The notes: generated by a model not told the origin, from the sequence alone. A DNA stretch of 59,349 nt from Fibrobacterota bacterium (GCA_003164335.1 PLTF01000150.1:242-59590), one strand, 5' to 3'; numbered from the stretch's first letter, positions 33,201 through 43,266 are shown. Translations and numbers: made by a program.

Positions 33201-34006
33201 GGGTCCCTCTCCACGATGAAACCGTATCCCTGTCCGCCCGAGCCGGCAGGGGGAGGCGGTTCGGTCCGGGTGAAAAAATCGTGCACTGGACCGTATGTCA
33301 ATTTGGCCGCATCGGCAAGCGCTCCGTCGAACAGCACCGAACCGTCCTGTAAAAATGAAATATTGTCGGCAATGGTTTCAATTGACCTGAGCTCATGGGT
33401 CACCACCACAATGGTGATGCCGAGGGTCCGCCTGAGATCGAGCAGCAGCCGGTCGAGCCCGGCTGCGGTGATCGGATCGAGGCCGGCCGAGGGCTCGTCG
33501 CAGAAAAGGAGGGGGGGATCGTGAGCGAGCGCCCGTGCCAGCGCCGCCCGCTTGCGCATGCCGCCGGAGAGCTCGGCAGGATAGAGCGGCCCGCTTCCGG
33601 TCAGCCGTACCTGAGAAAGTTTATATGCAACGATCTCCTTTATGAGTCGGGGCGGCAGGGAGGTATGCATTTCGAGCGGCAACGCCACGTTTTCCTCAAC
33701 GGTAAGCGAGCCCAAGAGTGCGCCGCCCTGGAACAGCACCCCGGCTTTTTTGAGGACCGCGATGGTTTCCGGATCGTCCTGCTCGCCAATTTCCACATCG
33801 AAAAGGCGTACCGAGCCGGAAGATGGTTTCAGGAGCCCGACGAGCGTTTTGAGGAGCGTGGTTTTTCCGCATCCCGAGGCGCCGAGAATCACCCTGATTT
33901 CCGAGCGCCGGACTGCAACGGAAACTTCATGCAGCACCCGGAACGCACCATAGCGGACCGAAAGGTCGGTTGCCGCGACAATTGGTTTTTCGGAAAGTGG
34001 CGCCAT
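33197..34006 (-). CDS. mlaF: MlaF-type ABC transporter ATPase
   Basis: This 269-aa ATPase has Walker A GASGCGKTTLLKTL (about 42-55), signature LSGGMRKRAALARALAHDP (about 142-160), Walker B LLFCDEPSAGLDP (about 162-174) and the H-loop in VVTHEL. The GGMRKR signature is typical of MlaF rather than of importer ATPases. It energises lipid movement at the inner membrane. It lies 15 bp after the permease gene and overlaps the MCE gene by 4 bp. Confidence 0.92.
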   Translation of the reverse strand: MAPLSEKPIVAATDLSVRYGAFRVLHEVSVAVRRSEIRVILGASGCGKTTLLKTLVGLLKPSSGSVRLFDVEIGEQDDPETIAVLKKAGVLFQGGALLGSLTVEENVALPLEMHTSLPPRLIKEIVAYKLSQVRLTGSGPLYPAELSGGMRKRAALARALAHDPPLLFCDEPSAGLDPITAAGLDRLLLDLRRTLGITIVVVTHELRSIETIADNISFLQDGSVLFDGALADAAKLTYGPVHDFFTRTEPPPPAGSGGQGYGFIVERDP

Positions 34007-34021
34007 AGACCTGCCGCAGGT

Positions 34022-35098
34022 TTACATGATAAAGGAAAAGGCCGCATCCGCAACGATGATGATGAATATGCAGGCGACAACGCTTGCGGTCGTTTCGCGT
34101 CCCACCGACTCGGCACTTCCCCGCACCCTGAAGCCGTAGTACGAGCCGATCCAGATGATGAGCCAGGAAAAGACGATGGATTTGACGAGGCCGGTCATGA
34201 CGTCCTCGGCATGAAGATTCTCGGAAAGCTGCCCCCAGAAGGTGGAAGAGGAGAGGCCAAGGTAAAAAAACCCGACCAGCCATCCGCCGAGGATCCCGGT
34301 CCCGGTCCCGATCATGGAAAGAACCGGCATGGTAAGGGAAATTGCCCAGAATTTCGGTACTACGATGAACTGGACCGGGTTGATTCCCATGGTTCGCAGG
34401 GCATCCAGTTCTTCCCCGACCACCATGGTCCCGATCTCGGCGGTTGTGGCGCTCCCGGTGCGCCCTGCAAGGATCACGGCGGTTATAATCGGCCCCATCT
34501 CGCGGATCATGGTGATTCCGATGAGCGGACCCAGGAATACCGTAGCGCCGAAATCCTTCAGCTGCAGGGCTACCTGTATTGCAAGCACCAGGCCGATGAG
34601 AAAGGAGAGAAGGGCGACAATTCCGAGGGCTTTGTACCCGAGCAGGTACATCTGTTCGCCGAGCACGCCCTTGCGGTACTCCCGCTTTTTCAGGAGGCCT
34701 ATCGTTCCCCAGTACAGCATTTCCACCAGCACGCTCGTAGCCCCGATGCAGCTGTCCCTGGCGTCAACGAGAGAGCCGCCGATGGCCGTAAAAAAACCGC
34801 CCCCCGAAGCATCGGTCGGGTTTTGGGGCAGGTCGATGGGCAGGGAGGAAGATTCGAGAAGGGAAAGCAGTTCACCGGAAACATGCCGGAGCGACAGGCG
34901 GCAATTGCGTGCCTTGAGGGTCTCGTGCAGGAGTCTGATGGCGCAGAGTGCTGCGGAGTCGATGCGCTGTGTGCCTGAAAAATCGAGGACCAGCCGGGGC
35001 TCGCGTCGATCGAAAATTCGCGATTCCTCCACCCAGAGGTAGTCCAGGTCCCTGGGCAGAACGATGATCGTAGCGGGGTTCTCCTGGAGCGTATCCAT
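34022..35098 (-). CDS. mlaE: STAS-MlaE fused permease
   Basis: This 358-aa protein has an N-terminal STAS domain (about 1-90; LVLDFSGTQRIDSAALCAIRLLHE), which elsewhere is the separate MlaB protein. It is fused to a MlaE permease (about 115-358) with LVLAIQVALQLKDFGA, IREMGPIITAVILAGRTGSATTAEIGTM and EELDALRTMGINP. About five membrane segments are visible. It is the first gene of a five-gene operon read leftward. The fusion explains why no mlaB gene is present. Such STAS-permease fusions are known in other phyla. Confidence 0.92.
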   Translation of the reverse strand: MDTLQENPATIIVLPRDLDYLWVEESRIFDRREPRLVLDFSGTQRIDSAALCAIRLLHETLKARNCRLSLRHVSGELLSLLESSSLPIDLPQNPTDASGGGFFTAIGGSLVDARDSCIGATSVLVEMLYWGTIGLLKKREYRKGVLGEQMYLLGYKALGIVALLSFLIGLVLAIQVALQLKDFGATVFLGPLIGITMIREMGPIITAVILAGRTGSATTAEIGTMVVGEELDALRTMGINPVQFIVVPKFWAISLTMPVLSMIGTGTGILGGWLVGFFYLGLSSSTFWGQLSENLHAEDVMTGLVKSIVFSWLIIWIGSYYGFRVRGSAESVGRETTASVVACIFIIIVADAAFSFIM

Positions 35099-35236
35099 AC
35101 CGGCTACCTTTACTAATGACGAATACCTGTTTCCGCTTGAAATCAGCGTAACTGCTTCAGAATAGTAATTATAGCTCCTGGGGTATGAAAAAGCACCAAC
35201 TATTGAGGGAGATCCCGAAGATTCCGGAACAAACCG

Positions 35237-36478
35237 CTAGGCGAATGATTCCTTTATATCGTACCAGATGCCGTTCTCTTTCGCAAATGACCGGAGTCCG
35301 GCGGCTCCTTTAGCCATGAACTCGGCATGCTTGACCGCCAAAATGACCGCGTCATAGGTTCCCTTGAGCGGTTGCGCAATGAGCGGGATCCCGTACTCAT
35401 CCAGGACTTCGCCGGGATCGGCAAGCGGATCCCATACATCGACTGCGATACCGAACTCCCGCAGTTCATTAACAATGTCAATAACGCGCGAATTGCGGAT
35501 ATCCGGAACGTTCTCCTTGAACGTTATGCCGCAGACGAGCACCCGGCCGTCCATGACCTTCAGCCTGCAGCGTATCATCATCTTGACGAGCTCGCGGCCG
35601 AAGTAGCGGCCCATGGCATCGTTGATCCTGCGGCCGGCCATGATGATCTGCGGGTGGTGGCCGATCTCCTCGGCCTTGTAAGCGAGATAGTAGGGGTCGA
35701 CGCCGATGCAGTGGCCGCCGACGAGGCCGGGTTCAAAGGGCAGGAAATTCCATTTGGTTCCGGCCGCCTTGAGCACATCGCGCGTGGAGATCCCCATCTT
35801 GTCGAAGATGATGCGAAGCTCGTTCATGAGCGCTATGTTGATATCCCGCTGGGTATTCTCGATGACCTTTGCCGCCTCCGCTACCTTGATGGACGGGGCG
35901 CGGTGAATGCCGGCCTTGACAACGGCACCATAGACCTCCGCGACTTTTTCGAGCGTTTCCGCCGTGTCGCCCGAGACGATTTTAAGGATGCCGGTAAAGG
36001 TGTGGCCCCGGTCACCGGGATTTATCCGCTCAGGCGAATAGCCGACGAAGAACCCCTCTTTCCACTTCATTCCCGAGGATTTTTCGAGCTCAGGCACGCA
36101 CTCGTCCTCGGTTACGCCGGGGTAGACCGTTGACTCATAGACGACCACCGCTCCCTTCTGCAGGTAGCGGCCCACGGTCTCCGAGGAGCGGTGAAGCGGC
36201 GTAAGATCGGGGTTCTTGTTTTTATCAATAGGGGTCGGCACGGCGACAATGATGAATCCGGCTTTACCGATTACCGACGGGTCGCTCGACCAGACGATAT
36301 TTGCGGATCTGAGCTCTTCCGCGCTAACCTCGCGGTTGGGATCTTCGTGCCGCTCAAGGGTTTCGATCCGGGACTTCTTGATGTCAAATCCATAGACCTT
36401 AAATTGCCGTGAAAGTCCCACCGCAAGAGGCAAGCCGACGTAGCCGAGACCGACAACACAGATGACAGGTTTATACAT
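35237..36478 (-). CDS. UDP-N-acetylhexosamine dehydrogenase-type nucleotide-sugar dehydrogenase
   Basis: This 413-aa protein is of the UDP-glucose/GDP-mannose dehydrogenase family. The Rossmann motif [13 protein letters not shown] (about 10-22) binds [29 protein letters not shown] and [21 protein letters not shown] are family signatures, and [12 protein letters not shown] holds the catalytic cysteine (about 264). The length and [12 protein letters not shown] pattern resemble TviB/WbpA-type enzymes, which oxidise UDP-GlcNAc or UDP-GalNAc to uronic acids for surface polysaccharide. No other polysaccharide genes adjoin, so the exact substrate is open. Confidence 0.85.
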   Translation of the reverse strand: MYKPVICVVGLGYVGLPLAVGLSRQFKVYGFDIKKSRIETLERHEDPNREVSAEELRSANIVWSSDPSVIGKAGFIIVAVPTPIDKNKNPDLTPLHRSSETVGRYLQKGAVVVYESTVYPGVTEDECVPELEKSSGMKWKEGFFVGYSPERINPGDRGHTFTGILKIVSGDTAETLEKVAEVYGAVVKAGIHRAPSIKVAEAAKVIENTQRDINIALMNELRIIFDKMGISTRDVLKAAGTKWNFLPFEPGLVGGHCIGVDPYYLAYKAEEIGHHPQIIMAGRRINDAMGRYFGRELVKMMIRCRLKVMDGRVLVCGITFKENVPDIRNSRVIDIVNELREFGIAVDVWDPLADPGEVLDEYGIPLIAQPLKGTYDAVILAVKHAEFMAKGAAGLRSFAKENGIWYDIKESFA

Positions 36479-36548
36479 TCTGCAGCTCCGTACATGCTGA
36501 ATTTAGAGGGAAACTCGTTGCCGGGCGGTTGGCGTCGCCGCCGGTAAA

Positions 36549-37214
36549 TCAATGCACCTCCCCATCCACCAGACGACCGCGTTGCAGATGAATTTTCCGC
36601 TCCCGGATGGAGCGCAGGAATTCGGTTTCGTGAGTGGCGGCAAGGATGGTGGTGCCGCGCAGGTTGATAGTTTGCAAAAGCGCAAATATTTCCGATGCGG
36701 CGTCGGGATCGAGATTGCCGAAAGGATCGTCGGCCAGGAGCAGGTAAGGATCGTTCGCCATGGCCCGGGCAATGCGCAACCGCCACTGCTCGCCGCCCGA
36801 AAGACAGTCGGGATGCACTTCGGATTTATGCCCGAGGCCGGTTTCTGCGAGGATGTCGAAGGCCCTGCCGAGAACCTGCCGTTCAGGGGTTCCGATGGCG
36901 CGAATCGCAAAGGCTACATTTTCGACCGCCGTACGATCGGTCAGGAGCCCGAAATCCTGCGATATGATACCGAGCTTTCGCCGCAGGCCCGCAATACCCC
37001 TGCGCCGGATGGTGCCGGAGTCGCAGCCACAGACAACTATCCTGCCCGAGGTTGGGAATTCCTCCATGGCCAGGAGCTTCAGCACCGTCGTTTTACCCGC
37101 GCCGCAGTCGCCGGAAAGAAATACGAACTCGCCTTTTTCAACAGCAAATGAAAGATCTTCAAGGGCGACGACGCCGTTTCCGTACGCCTTCGTCACCTGC
37201 TCGAAGAGAATCAT
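36549..37214 (-). CDS. FtsE-like ABC ATPase with altered Walker B
   Basis: This 221-aa protein matches FtsE in length and layout: Walker A SGDCGAGKTTVLKLL (about 34-48), Q-loop IISQDFGLL, signature LSGGEQWRLRIARAMANDP and H-loop AATHETEFL. Walker B reads LLLADDPFGNLDP, so the usual catalytic glutamate (ADEP) is aspartate; the codons GCC GAC GAT CCT are clear. The permease partner FtsX is not adjacent. It overlaps the methyltransferase gene by 4 bp, downstream of surA. It may work in cell division or envelope control if ftsX lies elsewhere. Slowed hydrolysis is an inference. Confidence 0.8.
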   Translation of the reverse strand: MILFEQVTKAYGNGVVALEDLSFAVEKGEFVFLSGDCGAGKTTVLKLLAMEEFPTSGRIVVCGCDSGTIRRRGIAGLRRKLGIISQDFGLLTDRTAVENVAFAIRAIGTPERQVLGRAFDILAETGLGHKSEVHPDCLSGGEQWRLRIARAMANDPYLLLADDPFGNLDPDAASEIFALLQTINLRGTTILAATHETEFLRSIRERKIHLQRGRLVDGEVH

Positions 37215-37951
37215 GAGTCAAGTTTTTGCAGCAGGAAGTGTATCCGCTCCGACTGTGGGCGATGCTCCTTCATGGAGAAACCATCCCAGATGCCGAGGAT
37301 GCTGTAGAGTGATGCAGGAACCGCGCCGGCGATGGCATTGGCGCTGAACACCTTCTGGCAATGGCGCTCGGTGCTCTTTTGATAGAAAGGAGTCTTTTCG
37401 GTCAGCCGCCTGAATATGGTGATGTCATTATGCTGCAGGCGGGTATCCCGGCTGAAATAGCTCCGGCGGATATAGGCATAATCGCCCCAGTCCTCGCTCT
37501 CAAGATAGTCGCGGAAATGGCGGAGGGAGTTGGCCTCGGTGGTAATGTCGAAAAGAAAGCAACCGCCCGGCATGAGGCAGTCGGCCGCTTCGGCGAAGAG
37601 ACGCGCATAGTCGTCAAGCGACTGCAGGTAATTGATGCCGTCGTACAAAAAAATAATAAGATCGAAACGCTTCTTTACCGGCAAGGCCCGCGCATCGGCG
37701 CAGGTAACGAGGGCCTTTCGGCTCTTCGACTGACGGCACATGCCGAAACTGCGGTCCGATCCGAGGTACCGGAAGCCCTTCCTGCGCAGCAGGGCACCTA
37801 AAACGCCGGTTCCGCCGCCAAGCTCTAAAATGGATGGGCGGGACGAGGACAGATAGGTATCCGCGACTTGTTCGATGAGCTCGACCCAATCCTCATACAC
37901 AACATGGCTCATCATTCTGTCGTAAATGGGTGACAGCGCGTCATACAGCAC
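37211..37951 (-). CDS. Class I SAM-dependent methyltransferase
   Basis: This 246-aa protein has the SAM motif ILELGGGTGVLGALL (about 41-55), an acidic loop GSDRSFGMC, VTCADARALP and FDLIIFLYDGINYL, followed by LMPGGCFLFDITTEAN. The opening YDALSPIYDRMM is typical of small-molecule methyltransferases. Its substrate cannot be read from sequence. It lies 3 bp after surA and overlaps the ftsE-like gene by 4 bp, so the three form an operon. Confidence 0.85.
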   Translation of the reverse strand: MLYDALSPIYDRMMSHVVYEDWVELIEQVADTYLSSSRPSILELGGGTGVLGALLRRKGFRYLGSDRSFGMCRQSKSRKALVTCADARALPVKKRFDLIIFLYDGINYLQSLDDYARLFAEAADCLMPGGCFLFDITTEANSLRHFRDYLESEDWGDYAYIRRSYFSRDTRLQHNDITIFRRLTEKTPFYQKSTERHCQKVFSANAIAGAVPASLYSILGIWDGFSMKEHRPQSERIHFLLQKLDS

Positions 37952-37954
37952 GGT

Positions 37955-39256
37955 TCACATCCTTATGCTGACAAATACCTGCTTGCGCCACCGACCGACG
38001 AGCTCGATCATCTTTTTCTGAACCATGATGTCCTGAGCCTTATCGGCGAGCACCTGCCAGTCATCGTCGAGCGTCAGCGTTCGCTCAGGGACTCTGTCGT
38101 TGATGCGATAGATAGCGTATCCCCTGTCCTCGCTTACTACCGGCGTTATTGCACCTTTTCCAAGAGTATCGATCGCCGCCCGGACCGGGCCGTCCAGGGT
38201 AATGATCGATTTCCATCCGAGAAGCCCGTCCGCTACTTTGGAGGCATCTTCATTGCTGTAAAGGTGAAAGGCTGCGGTAAAACTGCCCGCGGTGGTGCAG
38301 GTGCGTCGGATGGAATCGAGCAGGCCGGTAATCCTGGCTGTTTCCTCGGCAGGAGGGGCAACCTTAACGAATATTTGCAACACATGTACTTGCTGGTTCT
38401 GCCTGGCTACAACCTTGATAATATGGAATCCGAGCCTGGTTTCGAAGGGATCGCTCGTCCGTCCCGGTTCCATCGAAAATGCCTTTTCTTCGAAGGCTAT
38501 CAGGTTGAGGGAACCCTTCTCGATGAATCCGAGGTCGCCGCCGGAATCCGCCTCAGGACTTTCCGAATATTTTTTTGCCACTTCGGCAAAGTCTTCACCG
38601 TTATCAAGGCGTTTCTTGATAGAAGTAATCTTATCCCATGCAACCTGGCGAACCTCGGGAGCTGCTTTGGCCGTAATGGCAAGCCGCGACAGGAGAACGC
38701 TCTCCCCGGCCTTAGGGAGGCTGTCGCGGTATTGTTTATAAAAGGCCTCAACATCGCGACGCGTTGCTTTGATCGAGGGAATATACTGGCGTTGCACTTT
38801 CTGCTTGAGGAGCTGATCCCGAAGGTTTTTTCGTGCCTCTACCTTGAATTTTGCGAGCGTTATGCCCTGTTCCTTCTCAAGTGCGGCTTCGAGGCCATCA
38901 ATGGTGAGATTATTCTGCTTCAGAATTCCCACGATCTGGTTCTCAAGGGCGCGGTCGACCTCTTCGTCGGTGAGCGTGATGGTTGTGTCGTTTTTTGCAT
39001 GGGCAAGAAGCACTTTGCCGTCGACCAGCTCATCGAGGAACTTTTTTTCGTACTCGATGAATGATCCCGAGTCCGGCTTAACGTTAATCGCAGAAAGCCG
39101 CATTGCCGTATAACCGTCCAGGTCTGATTTCAGGATTACCTCATCACCGACCACCGCAACAATTCCATCCAGCTGCACCGGTTTCCCGGCAAAAACAGCA
39201 ATACAAAGAGCACCAGCAAAAAAAGCCACCTTCAGTTTAAAAAAATTACCTGTCAT
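37955..39256 (-). CDS. surA: SurA-like periplasmic peptidyl-prolyl isomerase/chaperone
   Basis: This 433-aa protein has a signal peptide (1-23), then the SurA N-terminal start LDGIVAVVGDEVILKSDLDGY and helical chaperone region (about 28-165). A first parvulin domain follows (about 183-290; VLLSRLAIT, GEDFAEVAKKYSESPEADSGGDLGFIEKGSL, ETRLGFHIIKV). A second, degenerate rotamase-like part occupies about 300-400. It helps fold outer-membrane proteins, in line with the barrel protein and lipoproteins nearby. It is the first gene of the surA/methyltransferase/ftsE-like operon. Confidence 0.85.
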   Translation of the reverse strand: MTGNFFKLKVAFFAGALCIAVFAGKPVQLDGIVAVVGDEVILKSDLDGYTAMRLSAINVKPDSGSFIEYEKKFLDELVDGKVLLAHAKNDTTITLTDEEVDRALENQIVGILKQNNLTIDGLEAALEKEQGITLAKFKVEARKNLRDQLLKQKVQRQYIPSIKATRRDVEAFYKQYRDSLPKAGESVLLSRLAITAKAAPEVRQVAWDKITSIKKRLDNGEDFAEVAKKYSESPEADSGGDLGFIEKGSLNLIAFEEKAFSMEPGRTSDPFETRLGFHIIKVVARQNQQVHVLQIFVKVAPPAEETARITGLLDSIRRTCTTAGSFTAAFHLYSNEDASKVADGLLGWKSIITLDGPVRAAIDTLGKGAITPVVSEDRGYAIYRINDRVPERTLTLDDDWQVLADKAQDIMVQKKMIELVGRWRKQVFVSIRM

Positions 39257-39472
39257 GCATTCCTTTCACATTCCCGAGGTACGCGCAAAACGGCACCTCT
39301 GATCGAATACCACCGGTCTCCCCTATAAATTCTCATATAGAGACTTTCGAGGAAAATACCTTGTTAGAGTCTGCGCGATACAAGATTTTAATTGTGGATA
39401 CACGGGGAAACCCTGCGCACAATTATCAATGAATACGTTTCACCCGAACAATTCTTGCCGGAACCAAGTCTC

Positions 39473-42400
39473 TCAGGGCTGCTGATTTGACTCAAGGATG
39501 GCCAGTGCCTCAAGCAGCCGATCGCCCTTTTCCAAAGCAGCGAGCCTTGTTTTCAGAATTATTTGCGGGGGATCGGTGGCCGCAGGGGCGGTTGCCTCAA
39601 ATTGCCGGCTGCTCTGCTTCATGAACCGCATAAGCGTTTCGCGAACGGTCTCTTCCTCACCCTCGAAATAAAGGGACAGCTCTCCCGCATCATTTATTGC
39701 TACCCGTACTATGCCCATGGTGCGGGCCGCGAATTTAATGCGGACCAGTGCAAGGAGAGCTCCCGTGGTCAGAGGAATAGGGCCGAACCGGTCGACCAGA
39801 CTTTTTTCAATTTCGACCAAAGCTGCGATCGATGCAACGCCGGATAGTTCCTGATAGATCTCGATCCTCGTTGGCCCATCGGCTACGTACTCGGACGGAA
39901 GATAGGCTTCTACCGCTATCTCAATCTTCACCTCGGGTGGCGCAGGGGGGGCAGGTTCTCCGCTCATCTCCCGCATAGCGTCCTGCAGCAGCCGGCAGTA
40001 CATCTCGAAACCGACAGCGGCAATGAAACCGTGCTGGCGGGTACCCAGGATATTGCCGGCTCCGCGAATCTCAAGATCGCGCATGGCAATCTGGAAACCG
40101 CTCCCGAGGTCGGTATACTGTTCGAGCGCGCGCAGCCGAAGGAGCGAATCCTCTTTCACCTCCCTGAACTGGGGCGTAAGCAAAAAAGCATAGGCCTGTT
40201 CCGACGAACGCCCCACCCGGCCCCGCAGCTGGTAGAGCTGCGACAGCCCCATAGTGTCGGCACGATTGATGATGATGGTGTTGACGTTTGGAATATCAAG
40301 GCCGTTTTCAATAATGACGGTTGACAGCAGCACGTCGAATCTTCCGGCTATAAACTCCTTCATGATAAGCTCTAACTCACGCTCATGCATCTGGCCGTGA
40401 GCGCTCGCAACCCGCGCGCCAGGCACGAGGCGATTGATGGTATCCCGCATGGCATCCAGGTTCTTGATCCGGTTATTTACAAAGTATACCTGGCCGCCGC
40501 GTTCAAGCTCATTCTCTATCGCACTCTTGATGAGGTCTTCGTGGAACTCCGCAACAGTCGTTTCCACCGGAAGGCGGTTACGCGGCGGCGTGGCGATGAT
40601 GGAGAGGTCGCGCGCGCCGACAAGGGACATATGGAGCGTGCGCGGAATGGGTGTGGCGGTAAGGGACAGGACATCAATCGTGTGCCTGAACTGCTTGAGC
40701 TTCTCCTTGTGCCTGACCCCGAACCGCTGTTCCTCATCGACGATGATAAGCCCCAGGTTCTTGAATTTCACGTCCTCGGAAAGCATTCGATGGGTGCCTA
40801 TTACCAGGTCGATCTCGCCGGCAGCGACCCTGGCCGCCGTGGCATTCTGTTCGGAAGAGCGCTGGAAGCGGCTGAGGGGGGCGATTCTCACCGGGAAAGA
40901 GGCCATGCGCTCGGAAAAAACTGCAAAGTGCTGCGAAGCGAGAATTGTCGTGGGTGCGAGGAGTGCTACCTGGTATCCCGACAGCACCGCTTTGAAGGCC
41001 GCCCGCATCGCCACTTCGGTCTTGCCAAAGCCGACATCGCCGCAGACCAGCCTATCCATGGGTTTGGGCTCCTCCATGTCCTGCTTGACTTCTTTAATGG
41101 CGCGCAACTGATCAAGGGTCTCCTCGTAGACGAATGCGTCTTCGAACTCCTTCTGCCAGAGGGTATCGGGCGCAAAGGCGATGCCCTTGAGAAATTGACG
41201 CTTGGCATAGAGCTCGATAAGCTCGGAGGCCATTTCCTTCAGGGATTCCCGTGTACGGCTCTTGAGCCGGTCCCATTGTCCGGTGCCGATCTTCGACAGT
41301 GCCGGGGCCACCGACTCCTTGCCAATGTACTTCTGGACTTTGTGGAAATCACCCACCGGAACGTAGACCCGGGCGTTGTCGGCAAAGAGGAGCACCATGC
41401 AATCGGAGTGCGTGCCGCCGGCAAGCACGCGTTCAACGCCGATGAATTTCGCGATACCGTGGTCCTCGTGGACCACGGTATCCTGCGGCGAAAGAGCATC
41501 GAAGCCGGCAATGGCGATCGACGCCTTCCGTTTCCGGATCCGTACCGGTCGTTCAGAGCCGCCGGTAATCTGATTCTCCGAAAAAAGAAGGAGCCGTTCC
41601 GTGGCTGCGCTGAAGCCGTGGCTCAGATACCCGAGCGCGATCTCGACAAAGGGGCATTCATCGCCGAGGAGTTCCTGCATCCGCTCGGCATGACCCAGGT
41701 TCGGCGAGAGCAGGACGCACCGGTATCCCTCCTCATTGCGAGAGGTAAGTGCCCCCACAAGTGGGGCGAGTTCCCGCGTGAACTCCGGTTGTGCGTTGAT
41801 GGCAACCTGCAGCGGCAAGCTGCCGGGAGGAGCGCCCATCGTATCGCAATATACCTGTTGAAAGCCGAGGAGGCGCTCCTCGATGACCGATTCCCGGTGA
41901 AGGAGATCGCGCGGTTTCGAAACAAACGGCGCGATTACCTCCGGTACCCGTGAGCGGTGCCGTTCGTAGTTTTCAACGGTCTCCTCGAATCGCCTCGTTG
42001 GTCCGAGAAAATCGTCCCATACAACAATCGTCTGAGCGGGGACATAGTCGAGGATCGAGGCAACGGGGGTATCGAACCAGTGCAGGAACCATTCGACTCC
42101 CTCCGGGTCGGCCAACCCCTTCCACTGGTGCTCAAACCTGCCGACTGTCAAAGGCTCGCCTCCTGCTTCGACAGCATGATCGCCCATGTTGATCAGGGCA
42201 GCAGCGACGTCGGTTTCCGAAAAACAGAACTCCCGCATGGGGTACAATTCCACGCAGGTTTTCGATGTGAGCGATTTTTGAGTAAACACATCGAATTCAC
42301 GGATCGAATCGATGGTGTCGCCCCAATATTCAAAGCGGACCGGGTTTTCGGTGAGAAACGGATAGATATCGACGATGCCGCCCCGTATAGCGAAAGCGCC

Positions 42401-42916
42401 GAGGTTTGCAACCTGGGTTTCGCGATGGAATCCGATCTCCGCAAGCCACCGCGCAAGCGTATCGATTGACACCTCATCGCCGGGACTGAGGCGGATAATC
42501 CGGTTGAAGAGGGTTTTCGGCGGGGGAATCTTCTGCGTCAGCACTGCCGCTGGTGCAACGATGACGATGTTTTTCCCTTGAAGAAGCCGTGCAAGTACAC
42601 GAAACCGTGCTTCAGTAGTGGGCCCGAAAGGGGACTTCATATTGTAGGGAACCGCATCGCGCGATGGAAAAAATTCAACCGCCTCATCGCCCAGAAAGGT
42701 CCGGCATTCGTCGCTGAGCGTTTCGGCTTTCTTGGCGGTTTCCACAATAGCCAGTACCGGACGGCCCGAAGCGGAGAAAAAATCACTTATGAGAAGGCTG
42801 TCTGCCGAGCCTGCAAGCCCTTTGACAAGTGTGCAAGTCGGTTTGTCCTTCAGCCACTGCTCTACAGCCGGGAAAAATGGCGAGCTCCATTGTTTGGAAA
42901 AAGGCCGGATATCCAT
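39473..42916 (-). CDS. mfd: Transcription-repair coupling factor
   Basis: This 1147-aa protein removes RNA polymerase stalled at DNA damage and recruits UvrA. Domains run in the expected order: UvrB-like N-terminus (about 1-340), CarD-like polymerase-interaction domain (about 480-560; TVVHEDHGIAKFIGVERV), then the translocase with VCGDVGFGKTEVAMRAAFK (Walker A, about 632), IIVDEEQRFGVRHKEKL, LSLTATPIPRTLHMSL, STVIIENGLDIPNVNTIII and QLYQLRGRVGRS, and a C-terminal TRCF domain. The length is normal for the family and no disruption is visible. It is monocistronic by spacing. Confidence 0.96.
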   Translation of the reverse strand: MDIRPFSKQWSSPFFPAVEQWLKDKPTCTLVKGLAGSADSLLISDFFSASGRPVLAIVETAKKAETLSDECRTFLGDEAVEFFPSRDAVPYNMKSPFGPTTEARFRVLARLLQGKNIVIVAPAAVLTQKIPPPKTLFNRIIRLSPGDEVSIDTLARWLAEIGFHRETQVANLGAFAIRGGIVDIYPFLTENPVRFEYWGDTIDSIREFDVFTQKSLTSKTCVELYPMREFCFSETDVAAALINMGDHAVEAGGEPLTVGRFEHQWKGLADPEGVEWFLHWFDTPVASILDYVPAQTIVVWDDFLGPTRRFEETVENYERHRSRVPEVIAPFVSKPRDLLHRESVIEERLLGFQQVYCDTMGAPPGSLPLQVAINAQPEFTRELAPLVGALTSRNEEGYRCVLLSPNLGHAERMQELLGDECPFVEIALGYLSHGFSAATERLLLFSENQITGGSERPVRIRKRKASIAIAGFDALSPQDTVVHEDHGIAKFIGVERVLAGGTHSDCMVLLFADNARVYVPVGDFHKVQKYIGKESVAPALSKIGTGQWDRLKSRTRESLKEMASELIELYAKRQFLKGIAFAPDTLWQKEFEDAFVYEETLDQLRAIKEVKQDMEEPKPMDRLVCGDVGFGKTEVAMRAAFKAVLSGYQVALLAPTTILASQHFAVFSERMASFPVRIAPLSRFQRSSEQNATAARVAAGEIDLVIGTHRMLSEDVKFKNLGLIIVDEEQRFGVRHKEKLKQFRHTIDVLSLTATPIPRTLHMSLVGARDLSIIATPPRNRLPVETTVAEFHEDLIKSAIENELERGGQVYFVNNRIKNLDAMRDTINRLVPGARVASAHGQMHERELELIMKEFIAGRFDVLLSTVIIENGLDIPNVNTIIINRADTMGLSQLYQLRGRVGRSSEQAYAFLLTPQFREVKEDSLLRLRALEQYTDLGSGFQIAMRDLEIRGAGNILGTRQHGFIAAVGFEMYCRLLQDAMREMSGEPAPPAPPEVKIEIAVEAYLPSEYVADGPTRIEIYQELSGVASIAALVEIEKSLVDRFGPIPLTTGALLALVRIKFAARTMGIVRVAINDAGELSLYFEGEEETVRETLMRFMKQSSRQFEATAPAATDPPQIILKTRLAALEKGDRLLEALAILESNQQP

Positions 42917-43104
42917 AGTTTATCACCTGATAAAATACTTGGGACTCTCGGGAAAAGGCATAACTCTAAACAGCCGGAATAAACGCGTTCATCGGGGGGT
43001 TGTACAAAAGAGCGCACTGGCACTCTCTATTCGACCATATTAAACAACCTTCCTGCACCTATCATTACATCAACGGTTTTCACGATCTTGCGACATTCTC
43101 TTCC

Positions 43105-43266
43105 TTATTTTGTCCCTGCGGGCGGCTTTGATTTATGGAAAACGTAGGGAGATTCCGTCTGCTCATGCGCTTTCGCAATTTTCGCATTGATCCGTGCCAT
43201 TACATCGGCATCTATGGGCGGAACGAACGTCGCTTCTTTGGTCACCGATTTCTTTGCCTGTTTCAT
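43105..43266 (-). CDS. Small hypothetical protein, 53 aa
   Basis: A short minus-strand frame starts MKQAKKSVTKEATFVPPIDA and ends HKSKPPAGTK, with a GGCGGGAAT ribosome-binding-like stretch a few bases upstream of the ATG at 43266. The central DVMARINAKIAKAHEQTES looks helical, between a basic N-terminus and a basic C-terminus. I recognise no family. Codon use looks like that of neighbouring genes. It lies alone between mfd and the HU gene. Confidence 0.45.
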   Translation of the reverse strand: MKQAKKSVTKEATFVPPIDADVMARINAKIAKAHEQTESPYVFHKSKPPAGTK

